Positions 55,073 to 64,000 of a DNA stretch of 64,000 nucleotides are shown here, piece by piece. Location of the stretch: the NCBI GenBank assembly GCA_021014945.1, contig MU266398.1, forward strand, positions 56,568 to 120,567, written 5' to 3'. The translations under genes and the position numbers were made by a program. How positions within the stretch are numbered: the stretch's first letter is position 1; the number at the start of each line of letters is the position of its first letter. The notes beneath the pieces are model-generated. The model saw nothing but the letters and a program-made list of their open reading frames with translations. It was not told the origin of the DNA and did not search any database. Source of the stretch: Leucogyrophana mollusca (taxonomy: Eukaryota > Basidiomycota > Agaricomycetes > Boletales).

Positions 55073-58000
55073 CTATGTCTGGAACGAGAGTATGATCGCA
55101 GAGAACTTGTGAATCAACCTCAGCCACCAAATCCACAACGAATTTCGGCGGGGGCGCGCTCGAGTGGACGGCACATAGCTAAACGTCTGCGGCGAAACGT
55201 TCTTGTTGTTCCACAGCGACCTCACGACGAAGCTCGAGGGATCGGGGCTCCGCACCGCCGACAACGCCGGGTTCATGATGAATTGGACTGGAGTGCTGAT
55301 GAGCGCGTGGGGTCTGCGTGGCGCGGCATCACTTACCTGTGCGGTCGATGCCGGGGATGAGGTAGAAGCCATTTGTAGGCGCCCCGGTGGCGGGATCGAC
55401 GAAGTGTCCGACGGTTCCGAACGGGTGATCAAGCCAAGCCCAGGCTGCCACTCCGCCTTTTGCGGACAGAGTAAAGGTATAGTTGTCTCTTATAGCGACG
55501 GCAATTTTGGGGTCGACAAGGGTGGCATTTGCCAGTGATGCTGGAGTAAACTGTGGAAAACAAGGTTATACTCCCTCCCTGTGACGTGTGTGAGGGTGGA
55601 AGAGCACGCACATACTGTTCATTCCTGACAGTCCTCCCGCCAGTCTTCGCCGTGAGGTTCATCAGCAGCCAGACGTCGGGGGCCTTGTAGCCGGACGGCA
55701 GTATATTGTCCAAACCTGTGCCCTCGAAGACGAGGGAGTTGTTGAGGGTAGGGATGGCGAAGCTCGTCGTGCTGGAGTTGAGCGTGTTGCCACGCCAGTC
55801 ATACCACGTCAGCTGCGCCGTCCCGCTAACCGTCTCCCAGCGATCAGACGTAGCGAGGACAGTCAGCGTCTCCATCTCGGGCACCCAAAACGCACTAATA
55901 ATGACAGGCGCATACACACCCGCGAGCGCATACTGCAGCACCTTCCACCTCCCCGAGTACTCGATCGCCGACCAGCTGACGCCCTGCCAAATGTCATTCA
56001 GCTGCCACACCAAGCTCCCGAGGTTGTTCTCGCCCATGCCCGCGCCGCGCCTGTACCACGCGATCTGGGACGCCATCGCCATCGCCTGGAAGACCTGCGT
56101 GCTCCAGCACCACTGCGAGAAGGTGTGGTTGGCGTCGGGCGTGCTAGGGGTGGGCAGCCAGAGCTCGACGGCGCTCGACATCTGGTACTGGCCCTCGGCG
56201 GCGTTGGGGTTCGGCCAGGTGAGGTCGCCCGCGGGCGGGTGGTGGTCGCGGGACATGACGGCGCGGGAGTTGAACGCGAAGTCTTCGGGCGACTCGAGCA
56301 CTTCTTCCCAGCTGTAGAACGACGGCATCGAGTGGTACCTTCGGGATTGCTATCAGCGTCTGTCCGTGTTCACGAAGAATAACGAGGGTACGCACCCAAA
56401 CTCGTTTACGAAGCTAGCATCCCCGCGCAGGCATCAGATCCGTCCTCGTTCAGCTATCCATATCGTACTCACCGAGCCACGGGGTATGAGTCATAGTCAA
56501 AGGCCTGCGAAGCTTGGTAGTTGAAACGCTCTGCAAAGTTCACAATCAGCACATGCGCGAAATATTTGTGGGGACTTGCAGGGCTACCTGCGTTGCCGTA
56601 GATATGGCCAGAAGTCCCATTGCCCAATCTCAACACGTAGGGATCAAGGCTCAGAACACCATTCGTCGTGGAACAGTCCGTATACGGAACCTACAACCGC
56701 ATCAGCACCAAAACCCCCTCACCAAGCCAAAACGACCTGCCGACTTGGTCTCGGACGAGACGATCCCGTACAGGTAGTCCTGGAAGAGGTGGACGAACTA
56801 CGCCCCCAATCAACAACCACCCCAAACACAACCGCCAAAGCCATACCTCGTCCAAAAAGCGCCTCCCGTCCCCCCACGTGCCCACCGACATCGCCATGCC
56901 CTCGATCTCGTTCCCGCCCGCCCACTGCGCGTTGCTCGGGTGCCTGTTGATCCGCCGCACGTTCTCCCTTACCTCGGGCTCGACGGACGCGAGGAGGAAG
57001 TCGTTCGTGGGGTACAGCGAGTCCGAGAAGATGAGCTCCGACCACACGAGGATGCCCAGCTCGTCGCACGCCGCGTAGAAGTCGTACAGCCCCCCCGCCG
57101 TCGCGGCGTCTGAGGGCTGGTAGATCCCCCCGCCCCAGACACGCAGCTGTCGAGCGCGAGCCGTGAGCACAATAAACACACAAACAAGACCCACACCCAT
57201 CGGCGGCTCACCATGTTCTGCCCGCTCCTGACCGCGCTCTCCAGGACCCACCGCACCGCCTCGGGGCGTATGCGCGGGTAGAACGGGTCGAAGGGGATGA
57301 GGTTCGTGCCCTTACTATAAAACGCCCGCCCGTTGACCGCGAAATGCCACTGGTCGCCGGGGGTGATGCCCCGCGCGGCCGCCTCCTCCGCCGGGTACGG
57401 CGTCTGCACGAGCTGGATGGTGCGGAACCCCACCGCGATCGTCTGGCGCACCCCCTCGGACCCCCCGCCCGGATCGAGCGCCACGCTCAAGTTGTACAGC
57501 CTCGGCGCGCCGAGGTCGTGTGGGTACCACCGCTGCGGCGCCCCGTCCGGCACCGCCCACACGGCGCTCACATACGTCGCCTCGCCGACGCCCGCCGGGA
57601 TCGCGCCGAGCGCGAGCGAGCCCGAGGCGAGCCCGAGCTCGGGGATGGCGAGGGAGGCGAAGGGGCGCGGGTACGCCGCGGCGGAGCGCACGCCGAAGGT
57701 GACGTTGACGATCCAGTCCGCGGACTGGTCGGGCGCGGCGGAGGGGGTCTGCCCGCGCTTGTAGATGTCGATGGAGGTCTCGTCGAGGAAGATCGAGTGG
57801 CTGGAGGGCGGTGAGCCGGGTGGAGGGGCGGGGGGTGCGGGCGTGCCCGGTTGAGGGGGCGATGGGGAGAGCGTTACGAGGTAGGCGGGTTTGTAGATGC
57901 CGCTGGGGACGAATGCGGGCCCCTGCCGGGGTGTTAGAGTCCGGCGGTACGCAGTCAACGACGGTACTCACCCAGTCCCAGCCAAAGTCGGAGCTGATCT

Positions 58001-58850
58001 TCCGGATCCACTGGCGGACACCGGGATATTCGTACTGAACCACGGCGTTGAGGTTGGGTGTCAACTATAAGCACATTTAAACACACGGCGGGAAAACGCA
58101 CGCACGTTGTCCGTCCGCGCGTTTTCAAAGTACTTCGCGTCCGGGCGCTGGGATACGTTCAGCCCGTAGTGCCACGCCGACTCGAGGGCGATCGTGAGGT
58201 TGCGATCGCCCCCCGGGGACCGCAGGAGCTCGGACACGTCGTACACGTAGCGGCGGAACTGGTTGTTGACCCATGCGACAGGACGGCCCGCGAACGTCTG
58301 TGCGCAGCAACATCAAAGCCCGTCGTCAGCCTAAAAGAAAAGGAAAAAGAGCGAGCCAGTGTGACGTACGATGTTCGCGACCGTGTCGATCCCGTAGAAC
58401 ACCAACAGCGTCTTCTCGTCCGCGCCTTCAAGTTGCGTGCGAGTGTGCATAAACGGCGCGAGGTCCGCCGTGTACGTCCAGTTGTCGTCCACGACCCAGC
58501 GTTGCGTGTACTCTGCGCGCGTCAGCGTCAGCATCATCCCATCTCATTCCCCCTCCCCCGCCCCCTCCTCCCATCCCTCCACACCCCACACTCCACACTC
58601 CACACACACACTAGCACTAGCACAAGCACGCACCGTTAACGCCAACCAGCGGGTCCCCGATGACGCCCGCGCGGAAGAGGTCGAGGTGCGCCTGCGACGG
58701 GAGCGCGCCGGGCACGGCGATGGAGCCGTTCGCGTTCCGGAGCGTCCATTGTAGTGCGGAGAGGCTGAAGATCTGCTGGCTGAGGGCGGGGAGCGGCGTG
58801 CAGGAGGTGCTGAGGCCGACGAGGGCGAGGAGCGGCAGACGCAGACGCAT
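55073..58850 (-). CDS. Secreted beta-mannosidase, GH2
   Basis: Exo-beta-mannosidase of family GH2, expected to finish the breakdown of mannan oligosaccharides. Minus exons: 58850-58634, 58512-58370, 58297-58106, 58064-57972, 57922-57212, 57146-56847, 56797-56741, 56690-56588, 56530-56473, 56413-56396, 56338-55612, 55550-55337, 55287-55073, giving 1015 residues. It starts with a signal peptide (MRLRLPLLALVGLSTSC). Motifs: WTLRNANGSIAVPGALPSQA, QWHFAVNGRAFYSKGTNLIP, LRVWGGGIYQPSD, GGNEIEG with the acid/base Glu, and FVNEFG with the nucleophile Glu. That nucleophile lies in an 18-nt exon (56413-56396). A Pro-rich insert follows LVTLSPSPPQ. The intron after 56741 keeps frame only with a GC donor. 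The last 40 residues run past the usual family end and could be an artefact of a missed intron. Confidence 0.92.
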
Positions 58851-59798
58851 CCTAATTCCTGATTCCTGCCGGTCGGGGGTAAGTACGACTACGTGGTCGG
58901 GATGGGCGTTGTGTGTGATATGTATGTATGTGTATGGCGTCGCGTAAAAACCTAAAGCGTCGTCGGGTGCCGCCGGACAGCTGCTCAGCGTTCAGGTCCG
59001 GGATTCGGGAAGTGACAGCTGAGAGCGTGGAGTTGGTTGTGGTCGACTCGGATGGGCGGGGTTTTTGGTTCGCTAGTGCTCTTCAATTCTCTGCCACCAC
59101 TCGAGCGGGCAGAGGGCGAGCAGGGCCTCTGTCGAGTGTAGCTTTTAAGCTGGCCGACTGCGAACTTGAAAGAGCGAGCAGCCTGTGGCGATTTGGACTT
59201 GGCGCGGGGTGGATGTGGGTCGGGTCCACTTGGCCCTAGTACGCCGAGGCATCACGTTGAAGACCCGGGGGCGATCGACAGCCTCTTACAAGCATGCTCC
59301 CCAGCTAGTGGTCTTATGTACCGTCTGGCCAGTCATTCGAGTCCTATGTGTGCTGGGCACGACGTTGTGACGCGGACCTTCGCCTCGATACACCGTCTTG
59401 TCAATGGTTGACGGGGTTTGTTTGTGCGACAGAGCAGACCCAGCGTATCCTGGATTATTAGCTACTATCTGCCCACCTCGGATACGGTCACGGGCTGAAC
59501 GAGATGCAGGGATGGTGTGGGCTCTCTGAAAGTATGTGACACCCTTCGTTCTTGCGTCACCGTCGGGTCGGAAGGAGGGCATGTCAGTGAGAGACGGAGT
59601 CACTTGCGCGCCGTACGTAATGCGCAAGGGCTCAAGGACAAGGATAAGTACTAGTACTGTAACTCGTAGGCGCCACATACACCTTCCCGAATTCAAAACC
59701 ATACGTCCCGCCTATCTGTAACCCAACGCCGTACACTCCAATAAATAAACACACACAGTACACCCCAACAAATCCACACACACAGCACACCCGACATA
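58851..59798. other. Intergenic, 950 bp
   Basis: Upstream side of the beta-mannosidase gene and downstream of the second DUF6699 gene. Overlapping frames of 60-140 codons have no domain; nothing supported. Confidence 0.45.
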
Positions 59799-60910
59799 TC
59801 AGCACCCCCGCCTGAACTCCACGACCCACGTCTCCGGCGGGCACTCGGAGCCAGGATACAGCCTCCGCCTTGCAAATTCCTCATCGCGCACGAGCCCGGC
59901 GAACACCGTCCGCCGCCCCAGCCAGTCCACGCGCAGTAGCCCCCTGCTCTCCCCTGTCCCTGTCCCCACCCTTGCTCCCATACCCAACCTCTTCCCCACA
60001 TCCACATCCACGCCCACATCCGTCCCCACCCCAACCCCCACCACCATCCCCACCCGCCGCTCCCTTGCCCTTCTCAGCCCCGCCCGCCTTTCCTCGTCCG
60101 CCGCGCCCCACTCCGCGTCCGCGAGCGGGGCCTGCAGCGCGCTGTGCAGCGCGGCGAGGACGTCGAGGCACGTTATGCCGCGGTGTGCGTAGGCGAGGTC
60201 GAACGCCCATGGGAAGGCGCGGCTGATGAGGCGGATGCGGCGGGGGTGGGCGGGGTGGAGGGGGGCGGTGAGGTGTGTGTAGAGGGAGGAGGGGGAGGGA
60301 GAGGGATAGGGAGGGTGGAGATGAAGCGCGGTGGGGGGGAGGCGGACGTCATAGACGATGCTGGGGTGGGGTGAGGCGAGGAAGGGGTGGACGGCGGGGG
60401 GAGGCGCTGGGGATGGGGATGGATGAGCGTCGGAAGAAGGTGTATGAGGGATGGGTGTGTACCTGCTTTTGTCTTTTCGTCCTTGCGAGAATAAAGTTTG
60501 TGCTCAGCGACAGTCGGGATGGGTCCTGCACAAAGCAATTATTCAACAAGCAGTCCACCCCATCGTGGCTACAACGTACCTCCGACTGCGCTCTCCGCTT
60601 TGTGCCCCATGCGAGGTCTCGTCTCCGAGCGTTTAGCTGCAGGCAGTAGATAAACCCCACTGCGACGGAGGCAAGATAGGAGTAACAACACACCTGCCAT
60701 CGTGTTCTCTTTATTGTAGTCAGAGTGGCGTGCGTCAGCGCTCCCATCAAAGGAGACCTTCTTCGCACCCGAGCGAGGCAGAGAATGGGAGGACGAGATG
60801 CAGGACCGCGGGAGGGCTATCGACGACCACCCGTAGCGGCGGTCTGTCTGCGCGGGGGGACGTAGGTCGACGGCAGGCGTGCGGGCGTGGGTCGCTTTGA
60901 AGCCGATCAT
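59799..60910 (-). CDS. DUF6699-type basidiomycete protein 2
   Basis: Minus-strand exons 60910-60694 and 60481-59799 give 299 residues. The conserved part parallels the gene at 48919: HPSIVYDVRLPPTALHLH, LISRAFPWAFDLAYAHRGIT, CLDVLAALHSALQAPLADAE, RVDWLGRRTVFAGLVRDEEF and PPETWVVEFRRG. Between ALQAP and VDWLG there is a Gly/Val-rich low-complexity insert (VGVGVGTDVGVDVDVG) not present in the first gene. The first exon (MIGFKATHARTPAVDLRPPA and on) is joined only by splice phase and is less certain. The intron, 212 nt, is long for this window. The gene is divergent from PIG-U. Confidence 0.72.
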
Positions 60911-61555
60911 CGTGGTAGTTTTGCGATTGGTCTAGGGGGTGGTGTCTGAGTTCAGTTGGGGTGGGGGGGTTTGCAGAAGTGTCCATGGTGCATCAGGAGA
61001 GCGGGGTTTTATAGTATAGGATGGCTCGTCAAAGCGACGGGTGTAGGCGCGCCAAAGCGATTGATATTATGATTTGTTACGTGCTTGGGCCGCGCATGGG
61101 ATGTGAAAGCGGAGTGAGCAGCCACGAAGCGGGAGTGATATTGGGCAGGAGGCTGCGTCGAGGTGATAACAGGGAGGGTGAGACAGCCCGAGGATGCCTC
61201 GAGGCTTGCTAGTGGGCCAAAATTGACTTTCTAAGTCGGACATGTGAGAAAAGAAAGCCGGGAGGATGGAGGTGGGAACACGAGGCAGACGCGTCAACGC
61301 AACCGATTCGATAATCTTTGTTCAAAACACGAGGGGATGCGATGATTGCCGTCGGATAGTGCACCTGAAGGACTCGGTCGTCGTGACAAGAAAACAAAGA
61401 AATCGTCGTCGCCGATTGGGGGGTCACATCGAATTGGGAAGGTATTTCCCACGGGTACACGTCCCACTGCCGCAAGTCAAAGTTTCGCTGCCATCGACAT
61501 CGACGACCTCGGGACACAGTTTGAGCGCACTCACTTATTCCACGTGACTTTAACG
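60911..61555. promoter_or_regulatory. Divergent promoter region, DUF6699 gene 2 and PIG-U
   Basis: 645 bp between outward-facing start codons. A 71-codon open frame continues the PIG-U reading frame upstream to 61346 but lacks family similarity. No clear core promoter element seen. Confidence 0.4.
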
Positions 61556-63293
61556 ATGAGCTCGGAGATTGTGTTCGCCGGGCTTGTCGCTGGAAGGCTT
61601 CTCCTCGCCCTCGCCCCCCTCCCCGGGGCCTTGAAATACGACCACCAGCTCTCCTCACCGCTCACCTCGCATCTGCGCCGTACGTATCTATCTCCCTCCC
61701 CGCCCACCTGCCTACTCACCCCCCGCAGTCCAGGAGGGCATATTCCTCTACCAAAACGATATCGACCCCTACTCCGGATCCGTATTCCGCCACGTACGTC
61801 CCCCGACCATCCACCCCGCGAGCTTGCTGACCCCGGGTGCATACAGTCCCCGCTGCTGCTGTCCCTGTTTTCGACGGTACTACCGACGTCGAGCGTGCCG
61901 TGTGCCTTTCTCTGGACTCTCTGTGATGCACTCAGCGCGTACGCCCTCGTCGCAATATGGAGGGCCCGCCAGCGTGTCCCCAAGAGCACACGAGACGGCC
62001 TCGTAGCAGCCTCGTCAGCAGCCCTTCCTCCCCTCCATCGCACTTACTCACGCCATCTCTAGATACCTGCTAAACCCATACCTCTTCCTTCCAACCCTCG
62101 CCCTGTCCACCTCCACCTTCGAAAACATGTCCGTCCTGCTTACTCTCATGTTCGCCAGCCAAGGTGCGCGTCTTTCCCGTCTCTCACATCCCCCACGACC
62201 CACGCTCTACAGGACGAACATCCGCCGCCCTCCTAGCCCTGGCCTTCGCGACCCACCTATCCCTCTCGTCCATCCTCCTCCTCGTCCCCGTCCTCCTGCT
62301 CCTCATAACAGCCCCGACCTCCCAGCTCGCCTCTCCACGCCCGTTCCCGTCCGACCTCCACAAAACCGCACTGCTCCTCGGCGAGTTCGTCTCCTACTCC
62401 GCCATATTGACGCTCGCGTCGACGATCGTCGCGGGCGGGTGGTCGTGGGTGCCCCAGACGTGGGGCGCAAGGTGCGTTGCGTTTCGCGAGTGGCGGAGTG
62501 TGTGCTGGCTGACGCTGACGCGCCAGCCTGTCCCTCCCGGACCTCACGCCCAACCCGGGGCTCTGGTGGTACTTCTTCACCGAGATGTTCGACCACTTCC
62601 GGCCGTTCTTCCTCATGGTGTTCTCCGTGCGCCTTTCCTCTCCCTCCCTGTCCCCCTCCCTCTCCCTGGCCTCTTCATCGCTAAACGTAACCTAACATCC
62701 CACAGGTGCACCTCCTCATCTACATATTCCCGATCTGCATCAAGTTCCAGTGAGTCTTGCGGCCGTGTGCGTGTGTGTCGGCGGGGTACTGAACACGCAC
62801 AGGCACGACCTGCTGTACGCAGCGTTCCTCCTCCTCGGCGTCCTCGCTACGTTCAAAGCGTACCTCACCCTCGCGGACCCAGGGCTATTCCTAAGCATGA
62901 TCGTCCTCTTCCCGGAGATATACCCCTGTAAGCCCCCCTTCCCCCACCCATACCAGTCAAGTCCAAGCTAACCACTCCCACCCCCCTTTCCCTTGATTTC
63001 CACCCACTCACCAACCACAACCCACACCACCCCCCACTACACCCCCCACCCCAACAGACACCCGCCACCCCATCGTCACCACCCTCCTCCACCTGCACGC
63101 CGCGCTCCTCCTCCCGCTCTTCCACCACCTCTGGATCTCGCAGGGCACGGGGAACGCGAACTTCTTCTACGCCTCGACGCTCGTGTTCGGGATGGCGAAC
63201 GGCGCGGCGCTCGTGGACTGTATGTGGGCGGGGCTAAGGATTGCGGTGGGGGAGGCGAAGGAGGGGGAGGGGTGGGAGGTCGTGCAGGAGTGA
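61556..63293 (+). CDS. PIG-U/Cdc91 subunit of GPI transamidase
   Basis: Membrane subunit of the ER complex that attaches GPI anchors to proteins. Nine exons: 61556-61679, 61729-61793, 61847-62013, 62063-62163, 62213-62471, 62527-62626, 62706-62749, 62803-62927, 63058-63293, giving 406 residues, near the family's usual 390-435. It is very hydrophobic with many membrane segments. Family landmarks: [80 protein letters not shown], and PEIYPYTRHPIV. The ATG at 61556 is chosen because it starts the conserved first membrane helix. Its introns are C/A-rich. A GPI-type protease (20707-22492) and possibly the GH79 enzyme in this window would be its clients. Confidence 0.93.
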
Positions 63294-63633
63294 GTCGGAG
63301 GTTGTGCAGGAGTGAGAGTGAGCGTGTGTGTGTATGTAGTTTGGAATGTGGAGACGGAGACGGGGTGTGCGTTGGTACTTACTGTGACTTGACCGAACCC
63401 GAATCTGAGGCCAAGGCCGTTTTCCCACGGCACTCGTCCGCCTGATATGGAAACGCCTCGTAAAATTCCCTCCCATCTGGATTCTGCGTCCAGTCACATC
63501 GGATATTGACTGCGATCGTCCACTCGATTCCCATCTAAACACCACTAGTACACCGCGCTCGCCCTGTCTCTCCCCACACCCATCTAAATCTAATCAGCAC
63601 CGCTCCTCCCGCGCAGAGAGAGCGCCGATCAGC
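63294..63633. other. Intergenic spacer
   Basis: 340 bp between two plus-strand genes. It starts with a repeat of the PIG-U terminal string GTGCAGGAGTGAG at 63282 and 63304. Nothing else seen. Confidence 0.45.
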
Positions 63634-64000
63634 ATGGTCGAAGCCCACCACCATCGCGCAACGCTCAAACAGGTGAGTGCAGCGTCCATCTCCATCGCAT
63701 CTAACACACCAACGCAATCCAATCCACGCTAATCCAAACCAATCTAATCCAATCCCGGCCTCTAGACCAACAAAGCATTCAAATCCAAGCATGCATCCAA
63801 GTCCGCCCTAAAAGATCTCGCAAAAGGTGATCGAATCTCCATATCCATCTCACATCCCATCTCACATCACATCTCTCATCTCACCCCCCCCTCCCACCTC
63901 CTCCCGCCCCCTCCCACCCCCTCCTACACCCCCATATCCCATCCCATACCCACCCTACCCCCCCACAGGCCGCACCCACCACCACCCCAAATCCACCCCC
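63634..64000 (+). CDS. TSR1: Ribosome biogenesis protein Tsr1, 5' part
   Basis: Exons 63634-63672, 63766-63826 and 63969 to the window end. They read MVEAHHHRATLKQ, then TNKAFKSKHASKSALKDLAK and G-RTHHHPKSTP, which is the conserved N-terminus of Tsr1, a GTPase-like factor needed for 40S maturation. The introns (93 and 142 nt) are strongly C/A-rich. Only about 45 residues are visible, so domain content cannot be checked. Confidence 0.8.

Noticed and set aside
57315..58064. 249-codon minus frame and several plus-strand frames of 140-160 codons
   Set aside because: They are shadows of the GC-rich beta-mannosidase exons; only the assigned frame shows GH2 motifs.
61346..61555. In-frame N-terminal extension of PIG-U
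   Set aside because: It lies upstream of the conserved first membrane helix, is hydrophilic and has no family similarity, so the ATG at 61556 is preferred.

Overview
This window is eukaryotic, from a filamentous basidiomycete, most likely an agaricomycete. Genes are broken by many short GT-AG introns (mostly 45-90 nt), sit on both strands and are not in operons. The gene content fits: a secreted GH79 glucuronidase, a GH2 beta-mannosidase, a GPI-type pepsin-like protease, tandem arrestin-like paralogues, two DUF6699 proteins and F-box/BTB genes. I assign no genus. Exon coordinates were read by hand from splice signals, reading phase and remembered family patterns. Every completed recognised gene closes to a whole number of codons except the GH79 gene, which is off by one nucleotide.

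Layout. 1-4260 (+): 3' two thirds of sphingosine-1-phosphate lyase, with long low-complexity introns. 4261-8067: about 3.8 kb with no convincing gene. 8068-10514 (+): alpha-arrestin trafficking adaptor. 11105-13530 (-): Ccr4 deadenylase, divergent from mevalonate diphosphate decarboxylase (14024-15333, +). 15478-19735: a segmental duplication holding two decayed copies of an unknown gene, a fragment of the decarboxylase gene and a transposon-type gene fragment. 20707-22492 (-): aspartic protease. 24416-28369 (-): two tandem arrestin-fold paralogues. 29228-31860 (-): GH79. 32696-34307 (-): F-box protein. 34701-38095 (-): muskelin. 38697-40671 (-): cytochrome c peroxidase. 41427-42247 (-): BTB protein. 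42880-43749: a TIR element. 43941-45508 (+): second F-box protein. 46045-46719 (-): C2-domain protein. 48919-49649 (+): DUF6699. 50022-51431 (+): LYAR-type nucleolar protein. 52804-54254 (+): Atg3. 54586-54659 (-): tRNA-Val(AAC). 55073-58850 (-): beta-mannosidase. 59799-60910 (-): second DUF6699. 61556-63293 (+): PIG-U. 63634-64000 (+): start of Tsr1.

The genes are mostly housekeeping (sphingolipid and sterol metabolism, mRNA turnover, autophagy, GPI anchoring, ribosome biogenesis, peroxide defence) with interspersed secreted hydrolases for plant or fungal cell-wall sugars and protein. They do not form a pathway cluster.

The strongest unusual signals are: a dense set of micro-exons (8-20 nt) placed at catalytic or zinc-binding motifs in several unrelated genes; keto-to-amino skewed, potentially self-pairing introns in the lyase gene; the decayed segmental duplication with different lesions in each copy; GC-AG introns plus an apparent one-base phase break in the GH79 gene; and an 870-bp TIR element with a TA target duplication. 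I found no CRISPR array, rRNA or obvious new multi-gene system.
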